64,000 bases of DNA from Amborella trichopoda (lineage: Eukaryota; Streptophyta; Magnoliopsida; Amborellales; Amborellaceae): contig NW_006499776.1 in assembly GCF_000471905.2 (NCBI RefSeq), positions 1,589,486 to 1,653,485 on the forward strand, given 5' to 3'. A model generated the notes under the pieces. That model saw only the letters and a list, made by a program, of their open reading frames with translations. It did not search any database and was not told where the DNA came from. The stretch's first letter is position 1; each line of letters starts with the position of its first letter. Positions 1-10,180 of this stretch are shown here, piece by piece. The position numbers and the translations under genes were made by a program.

Positions 1-2
1 AG

Positions 3-498
3 TGGCTGACAAATGTTGTATCAGTTAAGAAGAAAAACGATCAAATCAGTGTCTGCATTGACTTCCATGACTTGAATACCGCTTGCCCAAAGGATGACTT
101 TCCGTTGCCGTTCACGGAGATGCTCATTGATTCCATGGCTCATTGTCAGATCTTCTCCTTCATGGATGGATCCTCCAGGTATAGTCAGATACGAAGGAAG
201 CCACCACGTTTTTGACTCTAAAAGGGTCTTCTGCTACACAATGATGCCTTCTGGATTGAAGAATGCTGGTGCTACATATTAGAGAGCAATGACAACCATC
301 TTCAAGGATATGATGCACAAGGAGGTCGAATGTTATCTAAATGACTTGGTGGTAAAATTTGAAGAGGAAGACACTCATATGAGAGACCTTGAAAAGGTGT
401 TCGAGCGATTACACCTTCATCAGCTTAAAATGAACCAGTTGAAATGCACTTTTGACGTGCGTTCAGGAAAGTTCTTGAGGTTCATTGTTAGACATTGA
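3..498 (+). pseudogene. Broken reverse transcriptase, element T1
   Basis: Reverse transcriptase would copy element RNA to DNA in the cytoplasmic particle. The frame opening at base 3 reads through the conserved block CIDFHDLNTACPKDDFPLP and on to the MDG block. The frame shifts near base 200, after which FCYTMMPSGLKNAGATY is in another frame. An in-frame TAG follows at about 280. The catalytic YVDD box reads YLND at 334-345, so one of the two metal-binding aspartates is Asn. T3 keeps YVDD at the matching place. Frameshift, stop and active-site loss together make this a pseudogene. The N-terminal end lies left of the window. Confidence 0.85.
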
Positions 499-501
499 GG
501 G

Positions 502-1200
502 TTGAAAATTGAGCCAATCAAGGTCAAGGCAATCCAAGAAATGCCGTCACCAACCACATTGCGAGAGCTACGCTCTTTTCAAGGACAGCTAGCATACATT
601 CGCAGGTTCATCTCAAACCTCTCAAGTTGTTGTAAACCCTTTACGCATCTGTTAAAGAAAGATACCCCATTCATCTGGGATGAAGCATGTCAGGCAACCC
701 TTGATGACATCAAGCATTATTTACTCAATCCTTCAGTGCTATCTACATCGGTACTGGGAAGCCCTCTCATCCTGTACGTGACCGCTCTAGACGAGTTGCT
801 TAGGGCATTGTTGGTGCAAAACAATGACGAAGGGAAAGAAACTGCATTGTACTATCTCAGTCACAGGATTCTAGGGGCTGAGAAGAATTATCCCCCTATA
901 GAGAAGATGTGCTTGGCCCTAATCTTCACAGTACAAAAGCTCTATCACTACTTGCTCGATCATGAAGTAAAACTTATATCAAAGGCATATCCTGTAAAGT
1001 TTCTCATAACACGCCCACTCTTGTCAGGACATCTTGCTAAGTGGGCATTATTGCTGATGGAATTTGACATCACATATGTCCCACAAAAGGCCATCAAGGG
1101 CCAAGCTTTGGCTGATTTTCTCGCAACACACCCTGTACCGGCAGAATCCCCTTTATCAAGTGTCCTTCCTGATGAAGAAGTATTATGTGCAAAATCTTGA
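502..1200 (+). pseudogene. RT connection and RNase H remnant, element T1
   Basis: An open stretch of 232 codons follows directly on the RT. It starts with the RT thumb/connection (LRELRSFQGQLAYIRRFISN) and runs into an RNase H-like domain (YYLSHRILGAEKNYPPIEKM, then LALIFTVQKLYHYLL), ending near ITYVPQKAIKGQALADFLA. RNase H removes the RNA strand during reverse transcription. The Asp expected in the first RNase H strand is not clear here (ILYVTALDEL). The reading frame stops at 1198-1200 where the sequence jumps to integrase tail. T3 (54096-54640, minus) aligns along its length. Confidence 0.8.
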
Positions 1201-1425
1201 GCACGATCAAGGGATAATGAATAGAGCCTTTGACATGTCAGTCAAGGTTCACTCATTCACCAGTGGAGATATGGTTTTAGCAGTCAAAAGGCCAACTGTT
1301 ATGCATGGATGGCGTAAAGGGAAGTTTGAACCCAAGTGGGAAGGTCCTTTATAGTAAAAAAGGTCTCCTGATGGAAAGTAGGCAATGCCCCATATCAATG
1401 GGAGATACCTAAAGAAATACTACTC
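1201..1425 (+). pseudogene. Integrase C-terminal stub fused after RNase H deletion, element T1
   Basis: The reading MNRAFDMSVKVHSFTSGDMV, followed by LAVKRPTVMHGWRKGKFEPK, matches the last part of the T3 integrase region (52272-52457, minus). It joins the RNase H remnant directly. The second RNase H, the zinc-binding domain and the DDE core present in T3 are all missing, so an internal deletion of about 2 kb lies near 1190-1200. A stop follows WEGPL at about 1354. The next 70 bases still match the end of pol (GRYLKKYYS in another frame, ending near 1426). Confidence 0.75.
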
Positions 1426-1619
1426 ATGATTCATACTAAAAAGGACAAAATGTACAAACAGAAAAGAGTTAAAAAAGACCGTAAAAAGAATACAAAGGAG
1501 ACAGTTCAAACAAGGTTTAACTCTTTTTATTGCATTAGATGGAGGTACAACCTAAAAAAGGCCAGTATTAGGGAGGTTACAAATTTATCATGTTATGTTG
1601 CTCTCACAAAGAAAATAGC

Positions 1620-1860
1620 TATGGCGGAATGTCGCTCTTGCATCTGAGGAAAAGAGAACGGCTGCCCCCAGCGTTGCCCTTGCATTTGAGGAGAGGACGG
1701 TTACAGACCAAAACCTGCTCTCATATGTGAAGCGTTGCTCTTGCATTTGAGGAGAGGACGGTTACAGGCCAAAACATTTCTCTCGCCATCCAAAGCGTCA
1801 CTCTTGCATTTGAGAAAAATAGGACGATTACAGGGCAAAAGTGGCTCTCACAATAAGAGA
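1620..1860 (+). repeat. About 65-bp tandem repeat between pol and the 3' LTR (T1)
   Basis: Four imperfect copies of a unit holding CTCTTGCATTTGAGGAGAGG followed by ACGGTTACAGGCCAAAAC lie head to tail. The unit also occurs at least twice at the same place in T3 (51880-52010, minus strand). It is therefore an ancestral feature of this family's pol-LTR spacer. No coding role is visible. Confidence 0.8.
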
Positions 1861-2100
1861 AGGTGGAAGCGCTTTGATGGGGTATACCAGACATATGAAG
1901 CAGACTTCTTTGGAACTGGCTAATGATGGAGAGCCTACCCTGTTCACAATGAGGGCCCTTCCACAGAGCAACATGGACTTCACTGTTGTGCTGGAGGACT
2001 TGGCTTCCAACAGGCATCATAAGCCTGGCCTTACCACTGGCCATCACCCTTTGCCTACCCAAGTCATAACTGTGTGTGAAAATTTCCACATGCAACTCTT
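1861..2100 (+). other. Conserved pre-LTR segment of T1
   Basis: This stretch around ACATGGACTTCACTGTTGTG matches the reverse strand of 51470-51690 in T3, again between pol and the LTR. It has stops in all frames. It probably holds the end of the internal region and the LTR boundary, but no convincing polypurine tract can be chosen. Confidence 0.5.
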
Positions 2101-2903
2101 CGCTTATCATAACCACAGTCGAAAGGAAATTACTGCCGTTCATGAAAGGATTGTCAAGTGAACAGCCACTGCCTCATGTGATCAACGCCATATGAGTCAT
2201 GTCGTTGGCCATGCCTGACTAAGGCTATGATAAGTGCCGCTAGTGTCTCTAATGCCCAGCATTGGTTGCGCTTCATGAGGACTAACGTCGATTGTGACTT
2301 AGAGGGGTAATGCTGACTGTGTTGGATAAAGGGGGTAACGCCGGTTGTGTTCACCGTTGCCACGTGTTCGTTCGTGACAGTGACCTTTCACCTTCCCGTG
2401 ACCCTTTGTCACCCTGGAGATTGTGCATTTTCCCGAGACTCCTTGTTTTCCTGCGATGACTCGAATCCCCAGCAACCTTTCTTCTCCCCGCGACTGTCCG
2501 ACTACTTATCGCTGTTCACTTTCCCTATGACCTTTGGTTGCCCACTAGGAAACCATCTCCCTGCTCATTGAAAACCAACTGTGACACCTTTTTCACTTTT
2601 TCTTAATGTCAAAAAACACTTCCGCTCACCGCTGCTACACTCCCACTACTCCCTGGTGATCGAAAACCATCGGGAACCACTTGAAGTTCACGAAACTGTC
2701 CGGCGGCCCTCGCTTGCCTCTTTTCCCACCACTCTGGTGATGAAAAACCTCTGCAACCCACCAGTGTCCTCTCTTCTTCACCTGAAACATCTATTCCTCA
2801 GTGGAAACCTCGGCCCTTCCCGAAAAACTCCTGTGGATACCCTGCTAAGGTCGTTAACTGTGCCGAAATACCTTTCCCTTGCAGGAATTTTTGCAGGGGT
2901 TTC

Positions 2904-2934
<31 letters not shown>

Positions 2935-3179
2935 TAGTTTACCTTTTATAAAATAATAAAAATGGGGTCTTCCCCCCTTATTTAGAAGACGGCTCCCCAA
3001 GGTACACCTCACAAAGCAAGAATACCGGACAAGTCCCTGAAGGTCAAGCGATAATGAGTCAGACAAAAGCGGGCTTGAACCCGAAGCCCAAAACAAAGGC
3101 TTACCATCGAGTGTGCAAAGCCGAGCACCAACCTTCAGATGGGTTGGATCGGGTCGGGCTCAGACCGTGGGCCCGAATA

Positions 3180-3310
3180 GAGGCTTATCGCTGCCCGTCA
3201 CTAACGTCGTGTGCAACCAATGTTGAACGCAGGCTAACGCTGGCTGTACCATCATGCGTGACTAATGCCGCGTGCAACCAATGTTGCGTATACTAACCCT
3301 GTGCATATCA
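3180..3310 (+). repeat. U3 word repeat, copy A
   Basis: Short imperfect repeats of CTAACGTCGTGTGC and TAATGCCGCGTGC alternate with CAACCAATGTTG. Related words occur at 2290-2350 (GTAACGCCGGTTGTG). The word resembles one arm of the U5 hairpins in the same LTR (AACGCCGTGTG near 7764). Confidence 0.6.
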
Positions 3311-3519
3311 GTATTACTGTCACCTATGACCATTCGCATGCATACTAGCATCGCTTGTGTTTGGGTCGTGAGCGTCAATGCATGTGCTAGCACCTACCAC
3401 TATCCTTAGTGGAGTTTCTCCAAAGTCGTAACCTCCGTCATTCCCAGTGGAGTTGCATCCAGACCGTTCCACCTAGGCCATGACTGGTCGTCCCAAATGG
3501 AGTCAGGAGCAAGTCACTG

Positions 3520-4165
3520 TCCCTCATCCCCTAGTCATATCAATGGTCCATGCTGTGCATAGCCTTGGTCCGTGCTGCATGACCTTAGACTGCACAACCT
3601 TGGTCCGTGCTGCATGACCTTAAACTGCACATGCATGGTTATTGCTGCAAGACCTTAAACTACACAACCTTGGTCTGTGCTCCATGACCTTAAACTGTAC
3701 AGCCTTGGTCCGTGCTATATGACCTTAGACTGCACAGCCTTGGTTCATGCTAGATGACTTTAAACTGCACAGCCTTAGTCTAGATGTACGACCTTAAACT
3801 GTATGGTCCAAACTATATGATCATAAACTATAGTGGAGGTCTAGTTGGATGACCTTAAACTGCATGGTCCTAGTTGCATGACTTTAAAATTGAATAGCCA
3901 TGGTCCAAGCTGTATGACCTTAAACCATAATGCACGTCTTGGTCGCATGACATTAAAAGGCTTAGCACCATGGTTCAAACTATATGACCTCAAACTGTAG
4001 CGGGGATCTAGTTGAACGACCTTAAACTGCATGGTCCTAGTCGCATGACTCTAAACTGCATAACCACGGTCCAAGCTATATGACCTTAAACCATAGTGCA
4101 CGTCCTGACTGCATGATGATAAACGACTTTGCACAGGTCTCAAAGGCATGACCTTAAACACACCC
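3520..4165 (+). repeat. GACCTTAAACTGCA minisatellite, copy A
   Basis: About twenty units of roughly 30-35 bp are built on GCATGACCTTAAACTGCA with GGTCC, CTAGT or CTTGGTC spacers. A few more sit at 4500-4600. The same array is in the other strand's LTRs at 16430-16760 (copy C) and 48730-49565 (copy E), so it is an ancestral U3 component. It has no reading frame. Confidence 0.85.
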
Positions 4166-5129
4166 TCACACACCTGCACATGCCCTTTACATGCATTTTC
4201 ACACCTGTCTCCGCTAACTGACCCATTCGTGTGTGCGCATCACCTTCAGCACCTCCTTAGTGAGTCCGTTCCTTCATTACTATTCATCATTCCCCAATGA
4301 GTCTCACCCATGCTAACAAAACGGCAAGCCATCCTGCCATCCATTCACATTGTCAACTAGTAGGTCACCACTTTTTACCTTTCATTCATACATCATTTGC
4401 CCTTCATAGGTAGCCTTGTGCCATCTCCCCAAAGTGAGTCAAAACCACCACCATACTCACTCCATGGCCTCAGCAGACTGCCATCCATCTCCACTATGTT
4501 CCAGCTGTATGACCTTAAACTGTAGTGCACATCCTGGCCGCATGATGTTAAAGGCTTCGCACAGGTCTCGAAGGCATGACCTTAAACACACCTTCAAAAA
4601 AATAAAGAATAACGGGCATGGTGTATACCTAGAAAAGGGAGCTTCATGAGAAAAAATGACAGACGAGCATGGTCATGAAACGATGAGTAAAAGAGTTCTG
4701 TGAAAAGAAAAACTCGGGCACAGTGAAAACCCCAAAAGGGCACCATGAGTAAAAATGGAAAAATAAGGGTGGACATGGCAAAAAGGTCATGGGTAAAAGA
4801 GCCCCAAATAAAGGAAGTTAGTGAAAACCGTCTCTACGGCGCCGCTTCCCAGTCCAAGTGAAAATCCGCAAAGGACACTTGGACCCATAAACAGGTTGAT
4901 GAAACACTCACCTCAACAAGTGGCTTCAGCTCACATTCGAGAGAAAAATCCATGGTGTCACAAAACCAGGATCCAAAAATACGAGCATCAAGAAAGATTC
5001 CGACAGCTTGAGTCCATTTACAAAAAGGACTCAAAAAGGCAGAAGATTCACCAAGAAGGCAAGACAAGTCTTATGAGGAAGAGAATTATTCTCACGAGGT
5101 CAACAAACATACTCCAAAATTATAAAGAC

Positions 5130-5540
5130 GCCCCAAGAAGGCCATAGTCAGCCAGAACTTGGACCTGCTATGTAACAACACTCATAGCAGGGGGTAGGTG
5201 TTATACCCACAGCTGGTCACCTCAGTAAACTGAGGTACCTTGCCCACTGAGTACAATCTGGTGCACCATGCGAACAGATGTCAACCAAAGGCCCTTTAAC
5301 ACACCATCCACAAAAAAAAAAAAAAACAAACACACTGCAAAATGCTAAATGCCCTAAGAAGACCACAGTCAGGCAGAACTTAGACTTGTTATGCAAACAA
5401 AATAGCTAGCAGGGGGCAGGGGTTATACGCACAGTGGGCACCTCGATAAACTGAGGTACACTACCCAACTGAGTATAATCCTGGTGCACCACGCAGTCTG
5501 TCGCCAATCAAAGGCCCTTCAACAGATCACCAACAAGAAA
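5130..5540 (+). repeat. Tandem duplication of about 205 bp in U3, copy A
   Basis: Two adjacent diverged copies (about 5130-5325 and 5340-5535) share AGCAGGGGG, ACACTTAT-like and AAACTGAGGTAC blocks and the words CTGGTGCACCA and CAAAGGCCCTT. Copy E holds only one (about 47380-47500, minus). The duplication is therefore private to copy A or its subfamily. Confidence 0.7.
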
Positions 5541-7169
5541 AAAAACAAACTTAGACCAAAATGAGAAAAATCCCCTTCAGCACGGCACTCGACCATCAGA
5601 CGGGCCTGATCTGACCAACGAGGTCCATACAAAATCCTCAGATATCAGAATCACAATTAGTCCCTTGAGGGTGAGGACTTCAATAAGATCCCTCAAAAAA
5701 TTCATTTCTCCCCCTAAACTCTCCACAGATGGACCTATACATTGCATCCAAACTTCTGAGCATCCTAGTTACAGCATTGCGTAACTTGGCTAAGAAGAAA
5801 AAAGTAATAAAGCTGAAGGAAATTTTTTGAATTTTGTTCTTCTCTCTTCTCTCGAAGCACAACATTCGGTGGGCAAGCTGTTGGGACACATTTTTCATCA
5901 CCTTGGTCCCCTATGCGGAATAGAAAGAGAAGTCGTTCAATAAAGCCTGAGTTACAGTGGAATTATCGACAGTCTGAAAATTATCCCAAAATAATTAAGA
6001 ACATTCTTAAGCACTTCAAAAGGCCACCTACCAAGTTTCGTTGCAATCTGACATGTCTAAGGTAGTGCAGACAAAGAAACAATTTCAAAAAAATCAGTCT
6101 CTCGCACCTTGAAACTGATCCTGTAACTAGAGCTCTATTTTCAGTGTGTCAAATTGCTATGAGACTGCCGCTATTGGATCCGACATAGTCAAAAACCCTT
6201 GTGAGTCAAGTTTCGGCTTAATCGGGCACTCCAAGATAAAGTTATGGGTAAAAGAACAAAAAGGGATGGGCCACACACTATTGTCATGCGCCCTCCCTGT
6301 ACCAAATCACCATTAATGGTGATTGTTTTTACAGTCTTAAGCAATGATTTTTAGGGGCCATATCTCACTCATCCCAAGTCGGATCACGCTCAAATTTTGT
6401 GAGCGTGTTCGTCATTCAAGACGAGTGTTTTGAAATGTGGCACGCCCCGTGAAGATGCCCGAATAAGGAGAAATTCTAGAGAGAAATTTCCAATCCATGA
6501 AGAAAGATGGAGGAAAATCAACAGCGACACACCTCACTTGAGTAGCCAAATCACGGTGCTTGTACATCTTCTATCGTATGTGTAAGATTTAGGGCTATCT
6601 TTGGTCCACACCATACATGATGAATGGATAGATTTGCACATGAAGCCAATAAAGTGACTACAAATTTTGACACCGGAATATCAGATTTCGGCCAAAACTC
6701 CAAAGCTGCAAAATCTTTGTTTGGGCAAGAAATCGAGTCGCGTTTGTTGCTACGTGATCGTGACGACATGCTTAGTGTGATCCAGCAAAGAAATCACAAA
6801 AAAAATCAAGAAACAGGCACACTATCAATCCGATGGTTTCAAGATTCATTCAAATTTTAAGTCTCATGATCATGGCATAAAAACACAATCCATGGCTCGA
6901 AGTTGGTATTAAATCGATCACCATGCTGATCCTTATAAGAAAACAATCATCTTTCAGACAAACAGGCACCAGAGAAACCCCGGATAATCCTTAGAAGATC
7001 ACACACATTCTAGGGCATCAGTAGGGACTGTTTTGAAATTTCATGAATTGTTAGGCAGGATAAAACAGTCATTTACACCCATTTTTAGAAATTATTTTAA
7101 TTAAATTAAATTGTAATTATCATCAATAGAGATAGTTTTTAAGCATCCACCCATGTTTGGGCCCAATTC

Positions 7170-7177
7170 TATAAATA
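7170..7177 (+). promoter_or_regulatory. TATA box of LTR copy A
   Basis: TATAAATA lies 60 bases upstream of AATAAA in a context (CCAATTC before, ACATG after) that is conserved in copies B, D and E. Transcription would start about 30 bases on, near 7200. That puts the hairpin arrays downstream, inside the transcript. Confidence 0.7.
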
Positions 7178-7236
7178 CATGTTAAACCTTATTGTAAAGG
7201 GCTTGGCCTAATTCCCCTTCAGACTTTTAATTAATC

Positions 7237-7242
7237 AATAAA
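7237..7242 (+). terminator. Poly(A) signal of LTR copy A
   Basis: AATAAA sits shortly after the predicted start site. It is followed by a T-rich run and the conserved GAGTTCATGGGTGCATCTTGG block. It would define the R-U5 border of the LTR. The same arrangement is seen in copies B, D and E. Confidence 0.6.
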
Positions 7243-7479
7243 ATTTTGTGTTTTTTCTTTGAGTTCATGGGTGCATCTTGGAGAGAGAGAGAGGAGAGAG
7301 AAGAGGGAGAAAAAATGGTTGGTACCCTTTGGTAAATTAATTTTCTCTCTCCTCCTCTCATATCTATCTCTTTCACTCTCCTCTGCTCGTCTCTATCTTC
7401 CTCTTTTTTTATCTTCCTTCTCTCTCTTGCTTCCTCTCTTTTTTCTTTCTTCCTCTTGTCACTACTTTTCTCTCTTCTT

Positions 7480-8330
7480 CTCTATGAACACGCACGGCTG
7501 TGGCAGAGCCATGCATGTCATCTTCTTCCTTCTCTTTCTCTAACCCACACAGTGATGGCAATGCTATGTGGGTCCCATTCTCTCTCTTTCTTCTTCTTTT
7601 CGCTCTTTCTCTCTGTTCCTCTCTGACTGAATGTTAATGGCGATGGTAGCGCCATGCACACACCCCTCTCTCTTTATTTTCTCTATCTCACACACAGGGC
7701 GATGTCAATGTCGTGTGCGTTTTCTTTTGTCTTTTCCTCTATATCACACACACGGCAATGGTAACGCCGTGTGCATTTTATTCTTTCTCTGTTTCTCTAT
7801 CTCACACACACGACGATGGTAACATCATGTTCATTTTCTTCTCTGTCTTTCTCTTTATCTCTCGCACATGGTGATGGCAACGTCGTGTGCATTTTCGTGT
7901 CTCTTTTTTTCTCTATCTCACACACACGGAGATGGCAACGCCATGTATATTTTCTTCTCTCTTTTTCTCAATCGAACACACACGGTAATGGCAACGCTGT
8001 GTGTGTTTTCTTCGCTCTCTTTTTCTCTTTCTCACACATGCGGTGATGACAACGTCGTGTGCATTTTCTTCTCTATCTTCTTCTTCTTCCTCTTCTTCTT
8101 CTTTCTTTATTCTCTCTCTACTCTTTCTTTCTCTCTGTTTCTCTCTATCTGAACATGCTCGATGTTGGAAATGCCACACACGAGTCTCTCTACTATCTTC
8201 TCTCTGCTCTATCTTTCTCTCTGTCTCTCTCTGTCTGAACATGTACGGTGATGGCAACATCGTGCACAAATCTCTATTTCTAATTTCTTCTCTCTGACAC
8301 ACACGGTGGTGGCAACGCCGTGCGTACCTC
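7480..8330 (+). repeat. U5 hairpin minisatellite A1 (CACACGG type)
   Basis: About thirteen units at roughly 56-60 bp spacing. Each has a short palindrome, a loop like AATGGTAA or GATGGCAAC, and a TTCTCTCTTTTTCTC-like spacer. A perfect example pairs CACACGGC (7749-7756) with GCCGTGTG (7766-7773). Another unit pairs ACCCACA (7543-7549) with TGTGGGT (7567-7573), changed in both arms together. The array lies downstream of TATA and AATAAA, so it would be in U5 RNA. Frames through it are repeat artefacts. Confidence 0.85.
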
Positions 8331-8694
8331 TTTCCTCTCCGCTTTCCTTATTCTTCCCCTCTCTTTCATAATCTATTTCTCTCTCTTTCCTTCTTTCTCC
8401 TTCGACTCTTTCCCAATGTCTCTCCTCACTATCCTTTGCCTTCTCTTCTTTACTTTATTCTCTCTCTACTTTCCTTTCCTCTTCCTCTTTCCTAAAATCC
8501 TCTTTCCTCCTCCCTATCTTCCGTGCCTTCACCCTAATTTCTTTTCTCTCTTCCCTCCAGTCATGCATGGCGATGCTGATCGCTAGGTATGACGTTTTTC
8601 AACCTTCCTTTATCTTCTAAAAATATGCACAGTCAGTCGAGCCTTAACCTAAGTGGTGGGCCTGGCTTCTATCCAATTTCCCCTTTCTCATGAG
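8331..8694 (+). other. Pyrimidine-rich U5 spacer, copy A
   Basis: The plus strand is almost all C and T up to about 8555, then carries one hairpin-like unit (CATGCATGGCGATGCTGATC) and a short mixed stretch. No gene is seen. Confidence 0.6.
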
Positions 8695-8970
8695 GTGAAC
8701 AGTGATGCTCATCACCGCACATGACATTATTTCTCTCTCCTCTTTCTCTGTCATGGATGACGGAAGTCCATCACTGTCCATGTTCTTTCTCTCTCCTCTT
8801 TTCTCTATCATAAACAACAGAAGTTCATCGATGCCCATGTTCTTTCTCTCTCCTCTTTCCACTATCATGGATGGCGGAAGTCCATCGTCGTCCATGTTCT
8901 TTTTCTCTCATTTGATCTCTATTATGGATGGCGGAGTCCATCACTGCCCATGTACTCTTTTCTTCTCCTC
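8695..8970 (+). repeat. U5 hairpin minisatellite A2 (CATGGATGG type)
   Basis: Four to five units at about 57 bp spacing have CATGGATG(G/A)CGGAAGT in the left half and GTCCATG or CCCATG in the right half, for example near 8752 and 8866. They are separated by TTCTTTCTCTCTCCTCTTT. The arm word differs from the A1 array 400 bases upstream and matches that of copy B. One LTR therefore carries two hairpin families. Confidence 0.8.
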
Positions 8971-9140
8971 TCTATTTTTTCTCTCTTATTCTCTCTCTTC
9001 TTTCTCTCTTATTTTCTCTCTCTTATTTTTCTCTCTTCTCTTCTCTCTTATCTCTTTTCTCTTCTTTTCTCTCTTTCTCTCTCTGTTTTTCTTATCCCTT
9101 ATCTCCCTCTTTCTTCTTCTTCTTCTTCCTCTCTCATTTG
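8971..9140 (+). repeat. Long polypyrimidine tract, copy A
   Basis: About 170 bases of nearly pure CTCTTTTCTC-type sequence. It could form triplex or slipped DNA. It has no coding sense. Confidence 0.8.
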
Positions 9141-9840
9141 ACCAAGGGACAAGACTAGCACTGTCATCGTAGTCTCATCATCAAGGAATATTGCCGCTGT
9201 GCCTGTCTAAGTTACCGTGCCCATCTTCCGGCCATGTCGAACTAGTCATTGTGCTAGGCTGGTCGGTGTTGGTGTTGGTGTTCTATTGTCGAGTAGTATT
9301 GTCGTGGTGTCGTTCTCGTTACCATATCCATCTTTCTGCCATGTCAAGTCAATCATCATGCTAATCTAGCCACTGTGCTGGACTAGTCTCCCAATCAAGT
9401 TCTCTTTCTTTTCTTCTTCTTCACTCTTCTTCTTTCTCCTAACCCTCACTTCATCATTTCTTCTCTTTTCTCCTTTGAATGTGCACACCCTGTGTACATT
9501 CACCCAAAGAAATGGTGGGGTAACTCGATCCACTCATCTTGAAAAATTAACCATGTGTGTGTGATTACAGAAACAGGAGAATACAAGCCAAAGGAGGTAA
9601 TTCCAAACCAGTTGTAGAACTGGGGGGCTTTCTTCGTCATCTAAGAGGGTGCCCATGCGAGCTAGCCCGAGTAAGTCTCGAACCCACCTTAAATTCCTCT
9701 CTCATCAGTTGATATACCTGCCCTCGCACCTGAGCGAGGTTCCCGAGAGAGCGATCTCAAAGTCTTGGTTTCCCCCGATACCCGAGACGCGTGCCACTAG
9801 ATCATATGGATCCGAAGGGCGAGATCGAAGCACCTAACCA
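9141..9840 (+). other. Conserved 3' end of U5, copy A
   Basis: It holds a diverged internal duplication of about 125 bp (TACCGTGCCCATCTTCCGGCC and a second version near 9320). It ends with the block CTGGGGGGCTTTCTTCGTCATC to CACCTAACCA. This block is shared by copies B, D, E and F and marks the LTR end. Confidence 0.75.
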
Positions 9841-10180
9841 ATCTCATTTCTATGAATTCAATCAAAATATGAAAATCATTCTGACAAGCCAAAGATGCTC
9901 CCAAAAGGTTAACTGTAAAGCCAGAAAAAGACGTCACGATGACGCCTCCCCGAATTCCCCCCTAGCTAACATGGCCAGACATCGGGACAGGCCAACAAAA
10001 AGCCCCTGACTGAACCCTGCAGGACAGGGCCATAAAGGTACCCTGCTTGTCAAAAAATTCCTTAGTATAGTAGCACATATGCGTATCAAGGACTCCTTGG
10101 CTATCATTCCAAAACATAGCCTCGAAATGTGGACCACCATCAGAGAATACAGAAACCCTAACTGATTAGGAAGAAAGTCC
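9841..10180. other. Unassigned spacer between LTR copies A and B
   Basis: This comes after the CTAACCA end of copy A and before clear LTR likeness resumes at about 10181. There is no primer-binding site like the one after copy D. I see no gene here. It may be flanking DNA or a diverged U3 piece. Confidence 0.4.

Larger units (their letters stand above)
1..9840 (+). mobile_element. T1: 3' part of a Tat-like Ty3/gypsy LTR retrotransposon
   Basis: The left window edge cuts this element. What is left runs RT, RNase H, an integrase C-terminal stub, a short repeat-bearing spacer, then a very long 3' LTR ending in CTAACCA at 9840. The protein remnants are close to those of the minus-strand element T3 (52-60 kb), where an archaeal-type second RNase H marks the Tat lineage. 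T1 lost about 2 kb of pol between RNase H and the integrase tail, so it is dead. The LTR start near 2.1 kb is approximate, because no clean polypurine tract or TG start is visible. Assignment to Ty3/gypsy is firm; assignment to Tat rests on likeness to T3. Confidence 0.85.
2100..9840 (+). repeat. LTR copy A (3' LTR of T1), about 7.7 kb
   Basis: The block is collinear with copy E (43661 to about 51450, minus). The order is U3 word repeats, a CCCCCTTAT block (about 2970), a GACCTTAAACTGCA minisatellite, a unique U3 stretch, TATA box, AATAAA, a hairpin minisatellite region, then a conserved 3' end that finishes GCACCTAACCA. U3 runs to about 7200 and U5 from about 7260 to 9840. No credible open frame is seen. 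The long pyrimidine-rich frames in U5 come from the repeats. The right end is firm because copies B, D and the orphan tail also end in CTAACCA. The left end is good to about 100 bases. Confidence 0.8.

Noticed and set aside
1828-2161. Overlapping frames on both strands near 1.8-2.2 kb
   Set aside because: The segment is the pol-LTR spacer shared with T3, where the frames are not kept.
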